NCBI GenBank assembly: GCA_016710095.1
Contig: JADJLL010000020.1
Span: forward strand, 1-64,000
Origin: Candidatus Eiseniibacteriota bacterium
Lineage (GTDB): Bacteria; Eisenbacteria; RBG-16-71-46
Length of the DNA stretch: 64,000 nt
Direction: 5' to 3'
A program made the position numbers and the translations under genes. The notes under the pieces were generated by a model. The model saw nothing but the letters and a program-made list of their open reading frames with translations. It was not told the origin of the DNA and searched no databases. Shown here piece after piece: positions 19,737 through 30,400 of the stretch. The first letter of the stretch is position 1. Each line of letters opens with the position of its first letter.

Positions 19737-21022
19737 AGCTCGTGTCCACGCGCACGCCCGGCCTTCGTGCCTCGTTCGTCGAGGCCGCGCTCGCGCACGC
19801 CGCGCCCGACGGCGGGCTCTGGGTGCCCGAAGCGCTGCCGCGGTGGAACGACGTGGATGCGCTGCTCGCGATGCCCTTCGCCGACCGCAACGTCGCGCTG
19901 CTTGAACGGCTGGTGGGCGACGAGTTCGCGCCCGGCGTGCTGGCTCCGCTCGTGCGAGGCGCGTTCGACTTTCCCGCGGTCGTGCGTCCGGCGGACGGCA
20001 CGCACGACGTGCTCGAGCTGTTCCACGGCCCGACGCTCGCGTTCAAGGACTTCGGCGCGCGATTCCTCGCCGCGGTCGTGCGCGCGCGCTCTTCGCGCGA
20101 CCGTCTCGTGCTCACGGCGACGAGCGGCGACACCGGCGCGGCGGTCGCCGCCGCGTTCCACGGCATGCCGGGCGTACGCGTCGCGGTGCTCTATCCGCGC
20201 GGCCGGGTTTCGCCGCTGCAGGAACGCCAGCTCGCCTGCCTCGGCGGCAACGTCGCGGCGTACGCCGTGGACGGGAGCTTCGACGACTGCCAGGCGCTCG
20301 CGAAGCGCTGCTTCGCCGACGCGGCGTTGTCGGAGGAACTCGGCCTCACGAGCGCGAACTCGATCAACATCGCGCGGCTGCTCGGGCAGGTCGTCTACTA
20401 CTTCGAAGCCGCCGCACGCCTGCGCGAGCGTCACGCCGACGCGCCGCTCGCGGTCGCGGTGCCGAGCGGCAACTTCGGCAACCTGTGCGCGGGGCTCTAC
20501 GCACGCGCGCTCGGACTGCCGGTCGCGCGTTTCGTCGCGGCCACGAACGCGAACCGCACCGTGCCGGAGCATCTCGACACGGGCGTCTACACGCCGCGCG
20601 CGAGCGTCGCGACCCACAGCAACGCGATGGACGTCGGCGCGCCGAGCAACTGGGAGCGCGTGCGGCACCTGTTCGGGGACGATCTCGAGGCGCTGCGCTC
20701 CGCGCTGCGCTGGGGCGCGGTGGACGACGCGGGCACCGAGCGCGCGCTGCGTGAGCTGCTCGCCGCCGGGTACGCGAGCGAGCCGCACGCGGCCGTCGCG
20801 TGGGACGTGCTTCGGCGGACGATCGCGCCGGGAGAGCGCGGCGTGTTCCTCGCGACCGCGCATCCGGCCAAGTTCCCCGAACTGCTCGAGCCGCTGCTCG
20901 GGCGCCCCGTGCCGCTGCCGCCCGCGCTCGAGGCGCTGCTCGCGCGTCCGCTGCGCGCGCACGCGCTGGCGAACGACCACGCGGCCCTCGTCGAAGAACT
21001 GCGGAATCCGCCGGCTGCTTGA
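19733..21022 (+). CDS. thrC: Threonine synthase
   Basis: A 429-residue PLP enzyme of the E. coli ThrC type. The PLP lysine lies in PTLAFKDFGARF at about residue 103. TATSGDTGAAVAAAF and AVPSGNFGNLCAGLYARALG bind phosphate and substrate. It converts O-phosphohomoserine to threonine and completes the operon. Its last codons contain the TTGACC -35 element of the mutL promoter. Confidence 0.95.
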   Translation: MKLVSTRTPGLRASFVEAALAHAAPDGGLWVPEALPRWNDVDALLAMPFADRNVALLERLVGDEFAPGVLAPLVRGAFDFPAVVRPADGTHDVLELFHGPTLAFKDFGARFLAAVVRARSSRDRLVLTATSGDTGAAVAAAFHGMPGVRVAVLYPRGRVSPLQERQLACLGGNVAAYAVDGSFDDCQALAKRCFADAALSEELGLTSANSINIARLLGQVVYYFEAAARLRERHADAPLAVAVPSGNFGNLCAGLYARALGLPVARFVAATNANRTVPEHLDTGVYTPRASVATHSNAMDVGAPSNWERVRHLFGDDLEALRSALRWGAVDDAGTERALRELLAAGYASEPHAAVAWDVLRRTIAPGERGVFLATAHPAKFPELLEPLLGRPVPLPPALEALLARPLRAHALANDHAALVEELRNPPAA

Positions 21023-21048
21023 CCCGTGTGCGAGTCGGGGGGTATTGC
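21019..21048 (+). promoter_or_regulatory. Promoter of mutL-miaA, overlapping the end of thrC
   Basis: TTGACC, 18 bases, TATTGC. It would start transcription about 35 bases before the mutL TTG start, which carries its own GGAGG. Confidence 0.45.
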
Positions 21049-21088
21049 TGCCCGACTACCCACACATCGCACCCGTCACGGAGGCCCG

Positions 21089-22846
21089 TTGGCTCGTCCC
21101 ATCCTTCGCCTTTCTCCCGAGACCGCTTCGCGCATCGCCGCGGGCGAGGTCATCGAACGTCCGCTTTCGGCACTGAAGGAAGTGCTCGAGAACGCCCTCG
21201 ACGCCGGCGCGCATGCCGTCGAAGTGCGCGTGGACAAGGCGTTGGACCACGGCTTCCTCGTGGCGGACGACGGCGGCGGCATCGCCCCGGGCGACCTCGA
21301 GCTCGCGCTCGAGCGCCACGCGACGAGCAAGCTCAAGTCGCTCGACGATCTCGACGTGCTCGCGACGCTCGGCTTCCGTGGCGAGGCGCTGCCGAGCATC
21401 GCCGCCGTGAGCCGCATGCGCATCACGTCGCGGCCGCAGGGCGAGGAGTCGGCGACGTTCGTGGCGGTCGAAGGGGGCGAGGTCATCGAACGCGGCGCCG
21501 CGGCGCGAGCGTTCGGCACGACGGTCGAAGTGCGCGATCTCTTCTTCAACACGCCCGCGCGGCGGAAGTTCCTGCACTCGCCGGGCGGCGAACTGCGCGC
21601 GGCGATCCGCATGATCGAGAGCTACGCGCTCTCGCTGCCGCTGACGGCGTTCCGTCTCGTGGTGGACCAGCGCGAGCGCTTCGACTGGCCCGCGGTCGCG
21701 ACGCAGCGCGAACGCGCGGCGCAGATCTGGGGACAGCGTCACGCGGAGCAGTTGCTCGAAGCGCACGGCGAACGCGCGGGCATGAAGCTCTCGGCGCTGC
21801 TCGGCCTGCCCGAACACGCGCGCTCGACGCGCGAGGGCCAGGTGTTCCTCGTCAACGGCCGCTGGGTGCAGAGCCCGGCCCTGTCGCAGGCGCTGCGCCA
21901 CGCGTACGGCAACCTGCTTCCGGGCGGGCGCTTCCCGAGCGCGGTCGTCTGGCTCGACGTGCCCGCCGACCGTCTCGACGTGAACGTGCACCCGACCAAG
22001 CGCGAAGTGCGCTTCGCCGACGACGACACGGTGTTCTCGTTCGTCGCGGGCAGCGCCGCGCAGCCGCTCACGCGCATCTATCCGCCGTTCACCGTCGTGC
22101 CGGGCAAGCAGGGCGGGGAAGACCCGTTGCCCGCGTGGGCCGATCGCGTGCGCGAGCAGCCGATCGTGGACGAATCGCAGCTCGGCCTCGCGCTACCCGC
22201 GGCGCCCGCGTCCGGCGCGCCGGCGAGCGCCGGGGCCACGGCCGAGGCGGCCGCGCCCGCGCCGCGCACCGCCGCACCGGAGCCCGAGCTCTGGCAGCTG
22301 CACCGCACGTACATCCTCGCGCCGGTGCGCGGCGGTCTCGTGATCGTCGACCAGCACGCCGCGCACGAACGCATTTTGTACGAAGAGGCGCGAGCGCGCC
22401 TCGAAGGCACACAGGGCACCGCGCAGGGACTGCTCTTCCCGGTGCTCGTGGACCTCACGCGCGCGCAGTTCGAGCTGCTGCTCGAAGTGGGCCCGCACCT
22501 GCGCCAGCTCGGCTGGGATCTTTCTCCGCTCAGCGCGCCGACCGTCGTGATCAACGGCGTGCCATCGGGACTGCGCGTCGAGAACCCGGGCCAGCTCCTG
22601 CAGGACGTGCTCGACGGCATCGGTGAAGGCGTGCCCACCGCGCAGGACTCGCTCGTCGAGCGCCTCGCGTGCTCGCACGCCTGCCACGCCGCGTGGCGCG
22701 CGGGTGACACGCTCTCGCGCGAGGAGATGCGCGCGCTCGTGGACAAGCTCTTCGCCACGTCGCGTCCGCACGGCGACCCGCACGGCCGGCCCACGTTCGT
22801 GCGGCTCGACCTCGAGGAGCTGCACCGGCGCTTCGGCCGTTCGTGA
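21089..22846 (+). CDS. mutL: DNA mismatch repair protein MutL with endonuclease motif
   Basis: A 585-residue protein. I chose TTG 21089 (MARPILRL) because GGAGG ends four bases before it and the family N-terminus begins there; a GTG at 21026 would add unrelated residues. GHKL ATPase motifs: ENALDAGA, DDGGGIAP, ATLGFRGEALPSI and GTTVEVRDLFFNTPARRKF. After a Pro/Ala linker (about 370-405) the C-terminal domain carries DQHAAHERILYE (about 421), matching the DQHAx2Ex4E nuclease motif, then ACSHACHAAWRAGD. It therefore resembles nicking MutL proteins rather than the nuclease-less E. coli form. It overlaps miaA by GTGA. Confidence 0.93.
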   Translation: MARPILRLSPETASRIAAGEVIERPLSALKEVLENALDAGAHAVEVRVDKALDHGFLVADDGGGIAPGDLELALERHATSKLKSLDDLDVLATLGFRGEALPSIAAVSRMRITSRPQGEESATFVAVEGGEVIERGAAARAFGTTVEVRDLFFNTPARRKFLHSPGGELRAAIRMIESYALSLPLTAFRLVVDQRERFDWPAVATQRERAAQIWGQRHAEQLLEAHGERAGMKLSALLGLPEHARSTREGQVFLVNGRWVQSPALSQALRHAYGNLLPGGRFPSAVVWLDVPADRLDVNVHPTKREVRFADDDTVFSFVAGSAAQPLTRIYPPFTVVPGKQGGEDPLPAWADRVREQPIVDESQLGLALPAAPASGAPASAGATAEAAAPAPRTAAPEPELWQLHRTYILAPVRGGLVIVDQHAAHERILYEEARARLEGTQGTAQGLLFPVLVDLTRAQFELLLEVGPHLRQLGWDLSPLSAPTVVINGVPSGLRVENPGQLLQDVLDGIGEGVPTAQDSLVERLACSHACHAAWRAGDTLSREEMRALVDKLFATSRPHGDPHGRPTFVRLDLEELHRRFGRS

Positions 22847-23790
22847 GCGGTTCCGTGCGCTCGCGCCGCGTGCTGGTGATCGCCGGGGCGACCGCCACCG
22901 GCAAGACCGATCTCGGCGCGGCGCTCGCGGAGGAGTGCGGTGGCGAAGTCGTGTGCGCCGACGCACGCCAGGTGCTCCGTGACCTCGACGTGGGCACGGG
23001 CAAGCCGACGGCGGCCGAACGCGCCGCGCGCCCGCACCACCTGTTCGACGCGCTCACGCTGGGCGAAAAGCCGAGCGCGGGCTGGTACGCGCGCGCGGCC
23101 TGCGAAACTTGCGAGGCGCTCTTCGCGCGTGGTGTGACGCCGGTGCTGGTCGGCGGCTCGGGGCTCTACCTGCGTGCGCTCATGCAGGGGCTCCACGCGG
23201 AGCCGCCGCACGACGCGGCCATCCGCGTGCGGCTGCTCGCCGAGGTCGAATCGCTCGGCGCCGAAGCGCTGCACGCGCGGCTCGCCGCGCTCGATCCGTC
23301 GACCGCGGCACGGCTCGCGCCGCGCGACCGGCAGCGCGTCACGCGCGCGCTCGAGGTGCAGGAGGCGAGCGGCAAGCCGCTGTCCTGGTGGCACGCGCAG
23401 CAGACGCGCGCGGGGCTCGAGGCCGACTGGCGCGTGATCGAGGTCGAGATGCCGCCGGCCGAGCTGGACGAGCGCATCGCCCGACGCACGAAGGCCATGT
23501 TCGCCGCCGGCCTGCTCGAGGAGACCCGCGCGCTGGTGGAGGCCGGCAAGCGCGAGCCTCTCGTGGCGCTGAAGGCGATCGGCTACGACGAGGCGCTGGC
23601 CATCCTGGAGGGCCGGATGACGGCCGAAGAGGGGGAGGCCGCGATGAACCACCGGACGCGCTCCATGGCGAAGCGCCAGCGCACGTGGTTCCGCCACCAG
23701 TTGGAGGCCCGCCGGGTGCCCGGGACCGGCTTCCCGGCCGCGGTCCTCGCCGCCGCCCGGCAGGCGCTGGGTCTCGGCCCGGATTGTTGA
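22843..23790 (+). CDS. miaA: tRNA dimethylallyltransferase
   Basis: A 315-residue protein with a GTG start overlapping the mutL stop. P-loop GATATGKTDLGAALA, then DARQVLRDLDVGTGKPT (substrate binding), VGGSGLYLRAL, and TRSMAKRQRTWFRHQ near the C-terminus. It adds the isopentenyl group to A37 of tRNAs reading U-starting codons. MutL-MiaA neighbours are common in bacteria. The stop codon lies inside the strong promoter of the following tRNA gene. Confidence 0.95.
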   Translation: MSGSVRSRRVLVIAGATATGKTDLGAALAEECGGEVVCADARQVLRDLDVGTGKPTAAERAARPHHLFDALTLGEKPSAGWYARAACETCEALFARGVTPVLVGGSGLYLRALMQGLHAEPPHDAAIRVRLLAEVESLGAEALHARLAALDPSTAARLAPRDRQRVTRALEVQEASGKPLSWWHAQQTRAGLEADWRVIEVEMPPAELDERIARRTKAMFAAGLLEETRALVEAGKREPLVALKAIGYDEALAILEGRMTAEEGEAAMNHRTRSMAKRQRTWFRHQLEARRVPGTGFPAAVLAAARQALGLGPDC

Positions 23791-23815
23791 CACCCCCCGG
23801 AGCCGTCCCTATCTT
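23787..23815 (+). promoter_or_regulatory. Strong sigma-70 promoter of tRNA-Gly
   Basis: Consensus TTGACA, 17 bases, TATCTT. The predicted start is about 20 bases before the tRNA. It overlaps the end of miaA. Confidence 0.75.
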
Positions 23816-23842
23816 GCGGCATCGCCTGATCGCAATACTTTC

Positions 23843-23918
23843 GCGGGCATAGCTCAGTTGGTAGAGCGCGAGCTTCCCAAGCTTGAGGTCGCGGGTTCGA
23901 ACCCCGTTGCCCGCTCCA
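23843..23918 (+). tRNA. tRNA-Gly (anticodon CCC)
   Basis: 76 bases with a complete cloverleaf: acceptor GCGGGCA/TGCCCGC, D stem GCTC/GAGC, anticodon stem CGAGC/GCTTG around loop TTCCCAA, T loop TTCGAAC. Discriminator T and an encoded CCA end. It reads GGG. Confidence 0.95.
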
Positions 23919-23997
23919 TGTGTTTCAGGACCTCCGGCGCGTCGGCCCTCTCACTGGCGGCGCGCCGTCCTGTTGTCGCCCCATTCCCCGAGTGCGC

Positions 23998-25308
23998 ATG
24001 TCCGCTCCCGTCGTCGCCATCATCGGCCGCCCGAACGTCGGCAAGTCCACGCTCTTCAACCGGATCATCGGGGAGCGCCGTGCGGTCACGCACGACCGGC
24101 CCGGCGTCACCCGCGACCGCAACGCCGTCCGCGCCGAGTGGCTGACGCGTTCTTTCGTCCTCGTGGATACGGGCGGCTTCCTGCCCGCGTCCTCCGAAGG
24201 GCGTGACGCCGACATCCGCCGCCAGGCCGAAATGGCCATCGGGCTCGCGGACGCCATCCTCTTCGTGGTGGACGCGCTCACGGGCGTCACCGATCTCGAT
24301 CAGGCGATCGCGGTCCAGCTGCGCCGCATGGGCCGGCCGACGCGCGTGATCGTGAACAAGGTGGACAAGCCCGGCGACACGATCGTGCACGAGTTCCATT
24401 CGCTGGGACTCGGCGAGCCCATGCCGATCGCCGCCGAAGGCGGTTTCGGCATCGGCGACATGCTCGACGCGACGCTCGCGATGCTGCCCGCGGACGTCGA
24501 GCCGGAAGAGAAGCCCGACGCGCGCGTGGCCATCGTCGGCCGTCCGAACGTCGGCAAGTCGTCGCTCGTGAACGCGCTGCTGGGAGAGGAGCGCGTGCTC
24601 GTCGAGCCGCGCGCCGGCACGACCGTCGACGCGATCGACGCGCCGTGGAACACGCCGCACGGCAAGTTCATGCTCGTGGACACGGCCGGTATCCGCCGTC
24701 AGGCGGAGTTCGAGGACCAGGCCGAGTTCTACGCCACGATGCGCGCGCTGCACGCGCTCGAGCGCGCCGACGTCGCGGTGCTCGTCGTGGACTCGAAGGA
24801 AGGTTTCCAGAAGCAGGAAGCGCGTCTCGCGCACCACGCGCTGGACGCGGGCTGCGCCGTGCTCGTGCTCTACAACAAGTGGGACCTCATCGAGGATCGT
24901 GAAGTCGCGTGGAAGGAAGTGCAGAACGATCGCGCGCGCCGCTTCCCGACGCTCGCCGACCTGCCCGCGCATCCCGTCTCCGCGACCGAACGCATCCACC
25001 TCGTGAAGCTGCCCGAGTACATCGCGCAGCGGGCCGAGGAGAACACCCGCCGCATCTCGACCGGCAAACTCAACGACTGGCTCGCCGACGTTCAGCGCCG
25101 CCGTGCGGTGCCGAGCAACTCGGAGGGTCGCGCTCCCAAGATCTACTACGTCACCCAGACGGGAATCCGGCCGCCCACCTTCACGTTCTTCGTGAACGCG
25201 CCCTCACGGCTCAACGAGAACTATCGCCGTTACCTGTGGGGCAACTTCACCGAGCACTTCGGGTTCAAGGGCACGCCGCTCCGGTTCAAGGTGAAGAAGA
25301 GCGAGTAG
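23998..25308 (+). CDS. der: Ribosome biogenesis GTPase Der (EngA)
   Basis: A 436-residue protein with two tandem GTPase domains and a KH-like end. G1 domains: IIGRPNVGKSTLFN (about residues 7-20) and IVGRPNVGKSSLVNALLG (about 177). DTGGF and DTAGI are the G3 motifs; NKVDK and NKWDL the G4 motifs. The C-terminal KH-like domain starts near residue 355. It acts in 50S subunit maturation. The ATG at 23998 begins the family N-terminus. It is followed two bases later by plsY. Confidence 0.95.
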   Translation: MSAPVVAIIGRPNVGKSTLFNRIIGERRAVTHDRPGVTRDRNAVRAEWLTRSFVLVDTGGFLPASSEGRDADIRRQAEMAIGLADAILFVVDALTGVTDLDQAIAVQLRRMGRPTRVIVNKVDKPGDTIVHEFHSLGLGEPMPIAAEGGFGIGDMLDATLAMLPADVEPEEKPDARVAIVGRPNVGKSSLVNALLGEERVLVEPRAGTTVDAIDAPWNTPHGKFMLVDTAGIRRQAEFEDQAEFYATMRALHALERADVAVLVVDSKEGFQKQEARLAHHALDAGCAVLVLYNKWDLIEDREVAWKEVQNDRARRFPTLADLPAHPVSATERIHLVKLPEYIAQRAEENTRRISTGKLNDWLADVQRRRAVPSNSEGRAPKIYYVTQTGIRPPTFTFFVNAPSRLNENYRRYLWGNFTEHFGFKGTPLRFKVKKSE

Positions 25309-25310
25309 TC

Positions 25311-25952
25311 ATGCCCGCGATCCTTTCGCTGGTGGCGGCGATGGCCGCCGGTTACGTGTCCGGTTCGCTGCCCTGGGGCCTGTGGCTCGGCAAGTGGTTC
25401 AAGGGTGTGGACGTGCGCACGATGGGCTCCGGCAATCTCGGCGCCACGAACGTCTATCGCTCGCTCGGCCCCGGCATCGGGGTCGCGACGCTGCTGCTCG
25501 ACATCGCCAAGGGCGCCGTCCCCGTGTTCCTCGTGCCGGCCGCGCCGTTCGCCGCCGCGTTCCCGGGCGGTCCCGAGTGGTGCAAGGTGGCCGTGGCGTT
25601 CGCGGCCGTCGCCGGGCACGTCTGGACGTTCCTCGCCGGCTTCAAGGGCGGCAAGGGCGTCGCGACCACGGTCGGCGTGCTGCTCGCGCTGTCGCCGCCG
25701 TCGTTCGGCGTGTTCCTCGCCGTGTTCCTCGTGACGCTGCTCGCGACCCGCTTCGTCTCGCTGGGCTCGATGCTCGGCGCCGTCGCGTTCACGATCGCAC
25801 TCTGGAAGTTCAGCCCGGGCGGCTGGTCGAATCCGAGCGTCATGCTCGGCGCGCTCCTCGCGGTCGTGGTGATCGTCCGGCACAAGGACAACATCACCCG
25901 GCTGCTGCAGGGGAAGGAGAACCGCTTCGCCTTCAAGAGGGCCAAGTCATGA
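25311..25952 (+). CDS. plsY: Glycerol-3-phosphate acyltransferase PlsY
   Basis: A 213-residue protein with five to six membrane segments. Motif 1 GSGNLGATNVYRSLG (about 41-55) and the glycine-rich GFKGGKGVATTVGVLL (about 110) match PlsY, which acylates glycerol-3-phosphate from acyl-phosphate. It overlaps gpsA by ATGA, so the two consecutive early steps of phospholipid synthesis are made from one message. Confidence 0.94.
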   Translation: MPAILSLVAAMAAGYVSGSLPWGLWLGKWFKGVDVRTMGSGNLGATNVYRSLGPGIGVATLLLDIAKGAVPVFLVPAAPFAAAFPGGPEWCKVAVAFAAVAGHVWTFLAGFKGGKGVATTVGVLLALSPPSFGVFLAVFLVTLLATRFVSLGSMLGAVAFTIALWKFSPGGWSNPSVMLGALLAVVVIVRHKDNITRLLQGKENRFAFKRAKS

Positions 25953-26959
25953 GCACGGTCGCGGTACTCGGAGCGGGTTCGTGGGGCACGACGATCGCCA
26001 TTCACCTCGCCGGGGCCGGGCACGACGTCCGGATCTGGGGCAACGACCTCGCCCAGCTCGACGAGATGGCGACCACCCGGCAGAACTCCAAGTTTTTGGC
26101 TGGCATCCCTCTACCCGAGAGCATTAAGGTTCAGCCGGAACTCGAGCTCGCCCTCGCCGGGGCGGATTTCCACTTCTACGTCGTGCCTTCCCAGGCGGTG
26201 CGGTCGGTCGCCGGGAAGATCCGCGGTCTGGGGGCTTCGGCCATCCCGGTCTGCGCGAGCAAGGGGCTCGAGCTCGGCACGTTGAGGCGGATGTCGGAAG
26301 TACTCGGCGAAGCGCTCGGGGACCCGGCGCCGGTCGCCTTCACGGGACCGAGTCACGCCCAGGAAGTGGCGGTGGGCATTCCCACCAGCATCGTGGCCGC
26401 GTGCGCCGACGAAGCGCGCGCGAAGGCGGTGCAGGTGCTGTGCTCGACGCCGCGGTTGCGGGTGTACACGAACGACGACGTCGTCGGCTGCGAATACGGC
26501 GGAGCGCTGAAGAACGTGATGGCGATCGCCGCCGGGGTCTGCGACGGGCTGGGCTACGGGGACAACACGAAGGGCGCGCTGCTCACGCGCGGCCTGGCCG
26601 AAATCAGCCGGCTGGGCATGACGATGGGCGGACGCCGCGAGACGTTCTCGGGGCTGACGGGCATGGGTGACCTCATCGCCACGGCGATGAGCCGCCACAG
26701 CCGCAACCGCCACGTCGGCGAACGGCTGGGCAAGGGTGAAACGTTGGAGCAGGTCCTCGGTGGCATGGTGATGGTGGCCGAGGGCGTGAACACCGCCCGC
26801 GCGGCACGCGACCTCGGTCGCGAGCGCGGGGTGGAGCTTCCCATCACCGAGCAGGTGTGTGCGATCGCGCTGGAGGGCAAGGACCCTCGCGAGGCGATCC
26901 GGACGTTGATGACGCGCGACCTCCGCAGCGAAAGCGAGGACGCGCGCCGGAAGGAGTGA
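25949..26959 (+). CDS. gpsA: NAD(P)H-dependent glycerol-3-phosphate dehydrogenase
   Basis: A 336-residue protein. The N-terminal dinucleotide site is VLGAGSWGTTIAIHLA. CASKGLE, GPSHAQEVA, EYGGALKNVMAIAAG (catalytic lysine) and the substrate loop TFSGLTGMGDLIAT follow. It supplies sn-glycerol-3-phosphate to PlsY. It overlaps plsY by ATGA, and its end contains the ribosome site of the following regulator gene. Confidence 0.95.
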   Translation: MSTVAVLGAGSWGTTIAIHLAGAGHDVRIWGNDLAQLDEMATTRQNSKFLAGIPLPESIKVQPELELALAGADFHFYVVPSQAVRSVAGKIRGLGASAIPVCASKGLELGTLRRMSEVLGEALGDPAPVAFTGPSHAQEVAVGIPTSIVAACADEARAKAVQVLCSTPRLRVYTNDDVVGCEYGGALKNVMAIAAGVCDGLGYGDNTKGALLTRGLAEISRLGMTMGGRRETFSGLTGMGDLIATAMSRHSRNRHVGERLGKGETLEQVLGGMVMVAEGVNTARAARDLGRERGVELPITEQVCAIALEGKDPREAIRTLMTRDLRSESEDARRKE

Positions 26960-26961
26960 AC

Positions 26962-27384
26962 TTGGCGATCCGCAAGACGGCACCCGAGACGGACAGCAAG
27001 CTGTACCGCTCCATCAGCGAAGTGAGCGAGATGCTGGACGTGAAGCCGCACGTGCTTCGCTATTGGGAAACGCAGTTCAGTATGCTGCGCCCCAAGAAGA
27101 ACCGGGCCGGCAACCGCATGTACCGCCCGGACGAAGTGAAGCTGCTGCTCCGCATCAAGGAGCTGCTGTACGCCAAGCGCTTCACGATCGAAGGCGCCAA
27201 GCGCACGCTGCTCGCCGAGCGCCGCGAAGACTCGCCGCAGGTCGAAATGGGCTTCGACTCGGCCGAGCGCAAGCTGCTCCTGTTCGAGGTGAAGGAAGGC
27301 CTCCGGGATATCGTCGCGAAGCTCCGCCGGCAGGCGCGGCCCGCGGCCGAAGCCGAATCGCTGGAATCCACGCTCGAAGGCTGA
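26962..27384 (+). CDS. MerR-family transcriptional regulator
   Basis: A 140-residue protein. I chose TTG 26962 because GGAAGGAG ends five bases before it; the in-frame GTG at 26956 would lie on top of that ribosome site. A winged helix of MerR type spans about residues 17-85 (YRSISEVSEMLDVKPHVLRY, MYRPDEVKLLLRIKELLY). A short coiled C-terminus lacks the cysteines of metal-sensing MerR proteins. Small MerR genes next to phospholipid or ribosome genes are common; the target here is unknown. Confidence 0.85.
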   Translation: MAIRKTAPETDSKLYRSISEVSEMLDVKPHVLRYWETQFSMLRPKKNRAGNRMYRPDEVKLLLRIKELLYAKRFTIEGAKRTLLAERREDSPQVEMGFDSAERKLLLFEVKEGLRDIVAKLRRQARPAAEAESLESTLEG

Positions 27385-27499
27385 CGCGCCCGGCGGGCAT
27401 CCCATCGTTCCATTGCCGGAACGTGTCGGCGGGCCGATGATGCGTGCGAGAGTCCCATGAGGGGCTCGCGATTCGTGCCGAACCGGGGGGAACGCACGC

Positions 27500-30400
27500 A
27501 TGGGGCAGGCCGCACACAGCCCACGAACCGCTTGGACACGTGAGGTGCGGGGTTTCGCCTTCACGCTGCTCATCGTGCTGCTCGCCGCAGCCGCGCTCTT
27601 CGAGTTCGTGCTCGTGCCGCGTGCGCGCCGGCAGGCGAAGCGCGCGGTCGAGCACGAGATGAGCCTGCTGCTCGACGTGCGCCGGGCCGCGATCGAGCGC
27701 TGGATCATCGACGGCGTCGCCGACACGCGGACCGTGGCGAGCTTTCCCAGTTCCCGCGCGCTCGTGCAGGCCGGCGTCCCGCACGACGTGGATCCGATGT
27801 TCCAGACCATCCTCGACGACTTCGCCGAGCAGCACGGCATCGAGGCCATCGGCGTCTTCGATTCGCTCGACCGCCTGAAGGCGTCCACGACGTATCACGT
27901 GTTTCGTGATCCCGCCTGGCGTCCGCTGCGCTATCGCCAGCCGGGCCGGGCGGACCAGTTCGTCACGTTCCTCACCCTGGAAGGCGACCGGCGTGAGGTC
28001 GCGATCCGCGCTCCGGTGCGCGGCGGGACCGGTCACGTCGCGACGACGCAGGACCCGCAGCGGTGGCTCGCGACGCTGCTCGCCAGCGGTGGGCTCTCGA
28101 TTCCCTCGGCGCGCATCAGCCTCGTCGAGCGCACGCGCGAAGGGGATCTTCCGATGCTCGGGCGCGTCTGGGCTGCGGCGCCCGGCGAGCCGCTCGTGCG
28201 TGCGGAGCGCGAAGTGCCCGGTTCCAACTGGTGGCTCGTGATCTCGGTGCCGGAGTCCCACGCGCTTCGCGCCACGGTCGCGCGCATGCGCACGTGGGAG
28301 GCCGGTACGCTGATGCTGCTGGCGGCGCTGACGGCGCTCGCGTTCGCGATCGTCTGGGGGCAGCGCCGGGCGATCGACGCGGCGGTGCAGCGCAGCAGGG
28401 CGCGCTACAGCCTCCTGCTCGAGCACGCGAACGACGCGATCCTGTTCCTCGACGACGACGGCAACGTGATCCGCTGCAACCAGCGCGCCGAGGAGTTCTA
28501 CGGCGTCGAACCGGGCGGACTGACCGGAAAGAACATGGCGCGTGACCTCGCCGTCGCGGCGCCCACGGCCCCCGGCCTGAACCAGGGACGTCGAGGAGCG
28601 CCGCCGGACGGCATTCACGAGGCGCTCCATCGGACGGCTGGCGGGCGATCGACGGCGGTGGAGGTCAGCTCGCGTCGGGCGAGCGTCGGGGAGCGCTCCG
28701 TGACGGTTTCGCTCGTCCGCGACGTGCAGGCGCGCGTGGACCAGGAGCGGCGGCTCGTGCGGCTGAATCGTCAGCTCCGGGCCGCAGCGGAGGTCGGTGC
28801 GGCCGCGATGCGTGAGCTGGAGGACGAACATCTCGTCGAGGAATCGGTCCGCGTCGCCGTCGAAACCGGCGGCATCGAGGTTGCGGCGGCGGCGGTACTG
28901 GAGCCGGCGGGAGGAGTCCGCTGGGCGAGCCGGGCCGCGATGCCGGCGATCGAAGGCGACCTCCCCGAGTTCCCCGGGGAGCCGGCGCTCCAGGCGCTGG
29001 AGCAGGGTGCGCCGGTCCTGACGTTGTTCGACGACGACGGCGAACCCGGCTGGGCGCGGCCGTTCCGGAGCATGGGATTGCGCGCGTCGTTCTGCGTTCC
29101 GGTGCGCGTGAGTGGCCAGCCGTGGGGCGCGGTACTCCTGCTCTCCCGTGACCCGGAGGATTTCGACGCCGAGTCGCGCACGCTGATCGAGAATCTCGTG
29201 CGCGATGTGGGTTTCGCGGTGGAGAGCATCGGCGAGCGGCGCGCACGGCGGGAACTCGAAGCCACGGTGCAGGCGCTCTTCGATTCGGGGCCGGTGGGCA
29301 TCGCGGTGCTCGATGCGAACGAAACCCTGATGGAGGCCAACGCCGAGCTGCTGCGCATCATCGGACATCCGCATGAGGCGGTCGTCGCGCGGCGCGTGCG
29401 CTGGGCGGACTTCTGCCTGTGCCGGGCTTCCGAGGGCGGTCCCGTGCCCTGCGCATCCCCGGTCCCGTTCGAGACCGACTTCCGCCGAGGGGACGGCTCG
29501 ACGATCGGCGTCTTCGTGGGGCGCGTGCGGCTGGCGAGCGATCAAGCGCGCTCGATCGCCGTGGTGCTCGATCTCACGGCGCAGCGTGAAACGGCGGAAT
29601 CCCTGCGCCAGACGCAGCTGCAGCTCCTCCAGTCCCAGAAGATGGAGACGATCGGCCGGCTCGCCGGCGGCATCGCGCACGACTTCAACAACCTCCTCAC
29701 GGTCATCCAGGGCTACACGCAGATCGTGCAGTCCTCGGGCTCGCAATCGGAAGCCGACGAGGCGGCGCTCGCGCAGGTGTTGCGCGCTTCGGAACGGGCC
29801 GCCGCGCTGACGCGCCAGATGCTCGCGTTCAGCCGCCAGCAGATGCTCGAGCCGCGAGTGCTCGATCTCGGGCAGGTGCTCACCGAGACCGAGAAGATGA
29901 TCCGCCGCTTGATCGGCGAGGACGTGGAGATCGTGCTGCGTCTTCCGGGGAACCTCGGCCGCGTGAAGGCCGATCCGGTGCAGGTCGAGCAGGTGCTGCT
30001 CAATCTCGTCGTGAACGCGCGCGACGCGATGCCGAGCGGAGGCCATCTGTCGCTCGAGGTCGCGAACTTCGAAACGTCGCCGGAGTTCCTCGCGCGTCAT
30101 CCGGACGTCGCTCCGGGCTCGTACGTGCTGCTCTCCGTCACCGACGACGGCGAGGGCATGGATCCGGAGGTGCTGACGCGCATCTTCGAGCCGTTCTTCA
30201 CGACGAAGGAGTCGGGGAAGGGCACGGGGCTCGGGCTCGCGACCGTGTACGGCATCGTGCGCCAGAGCGGCGGGGCGATCTGGGTGCAGAGCGCGAGGCA
30301 CGAGGGCACGTCGTTCCACATCCTGCTGCCCCGCGTCTTCGACGAGGAAGAGGCGACGTTGCGCACCGTGGGCCGCCCCGCAGGCCGTGGCGAAACGGTA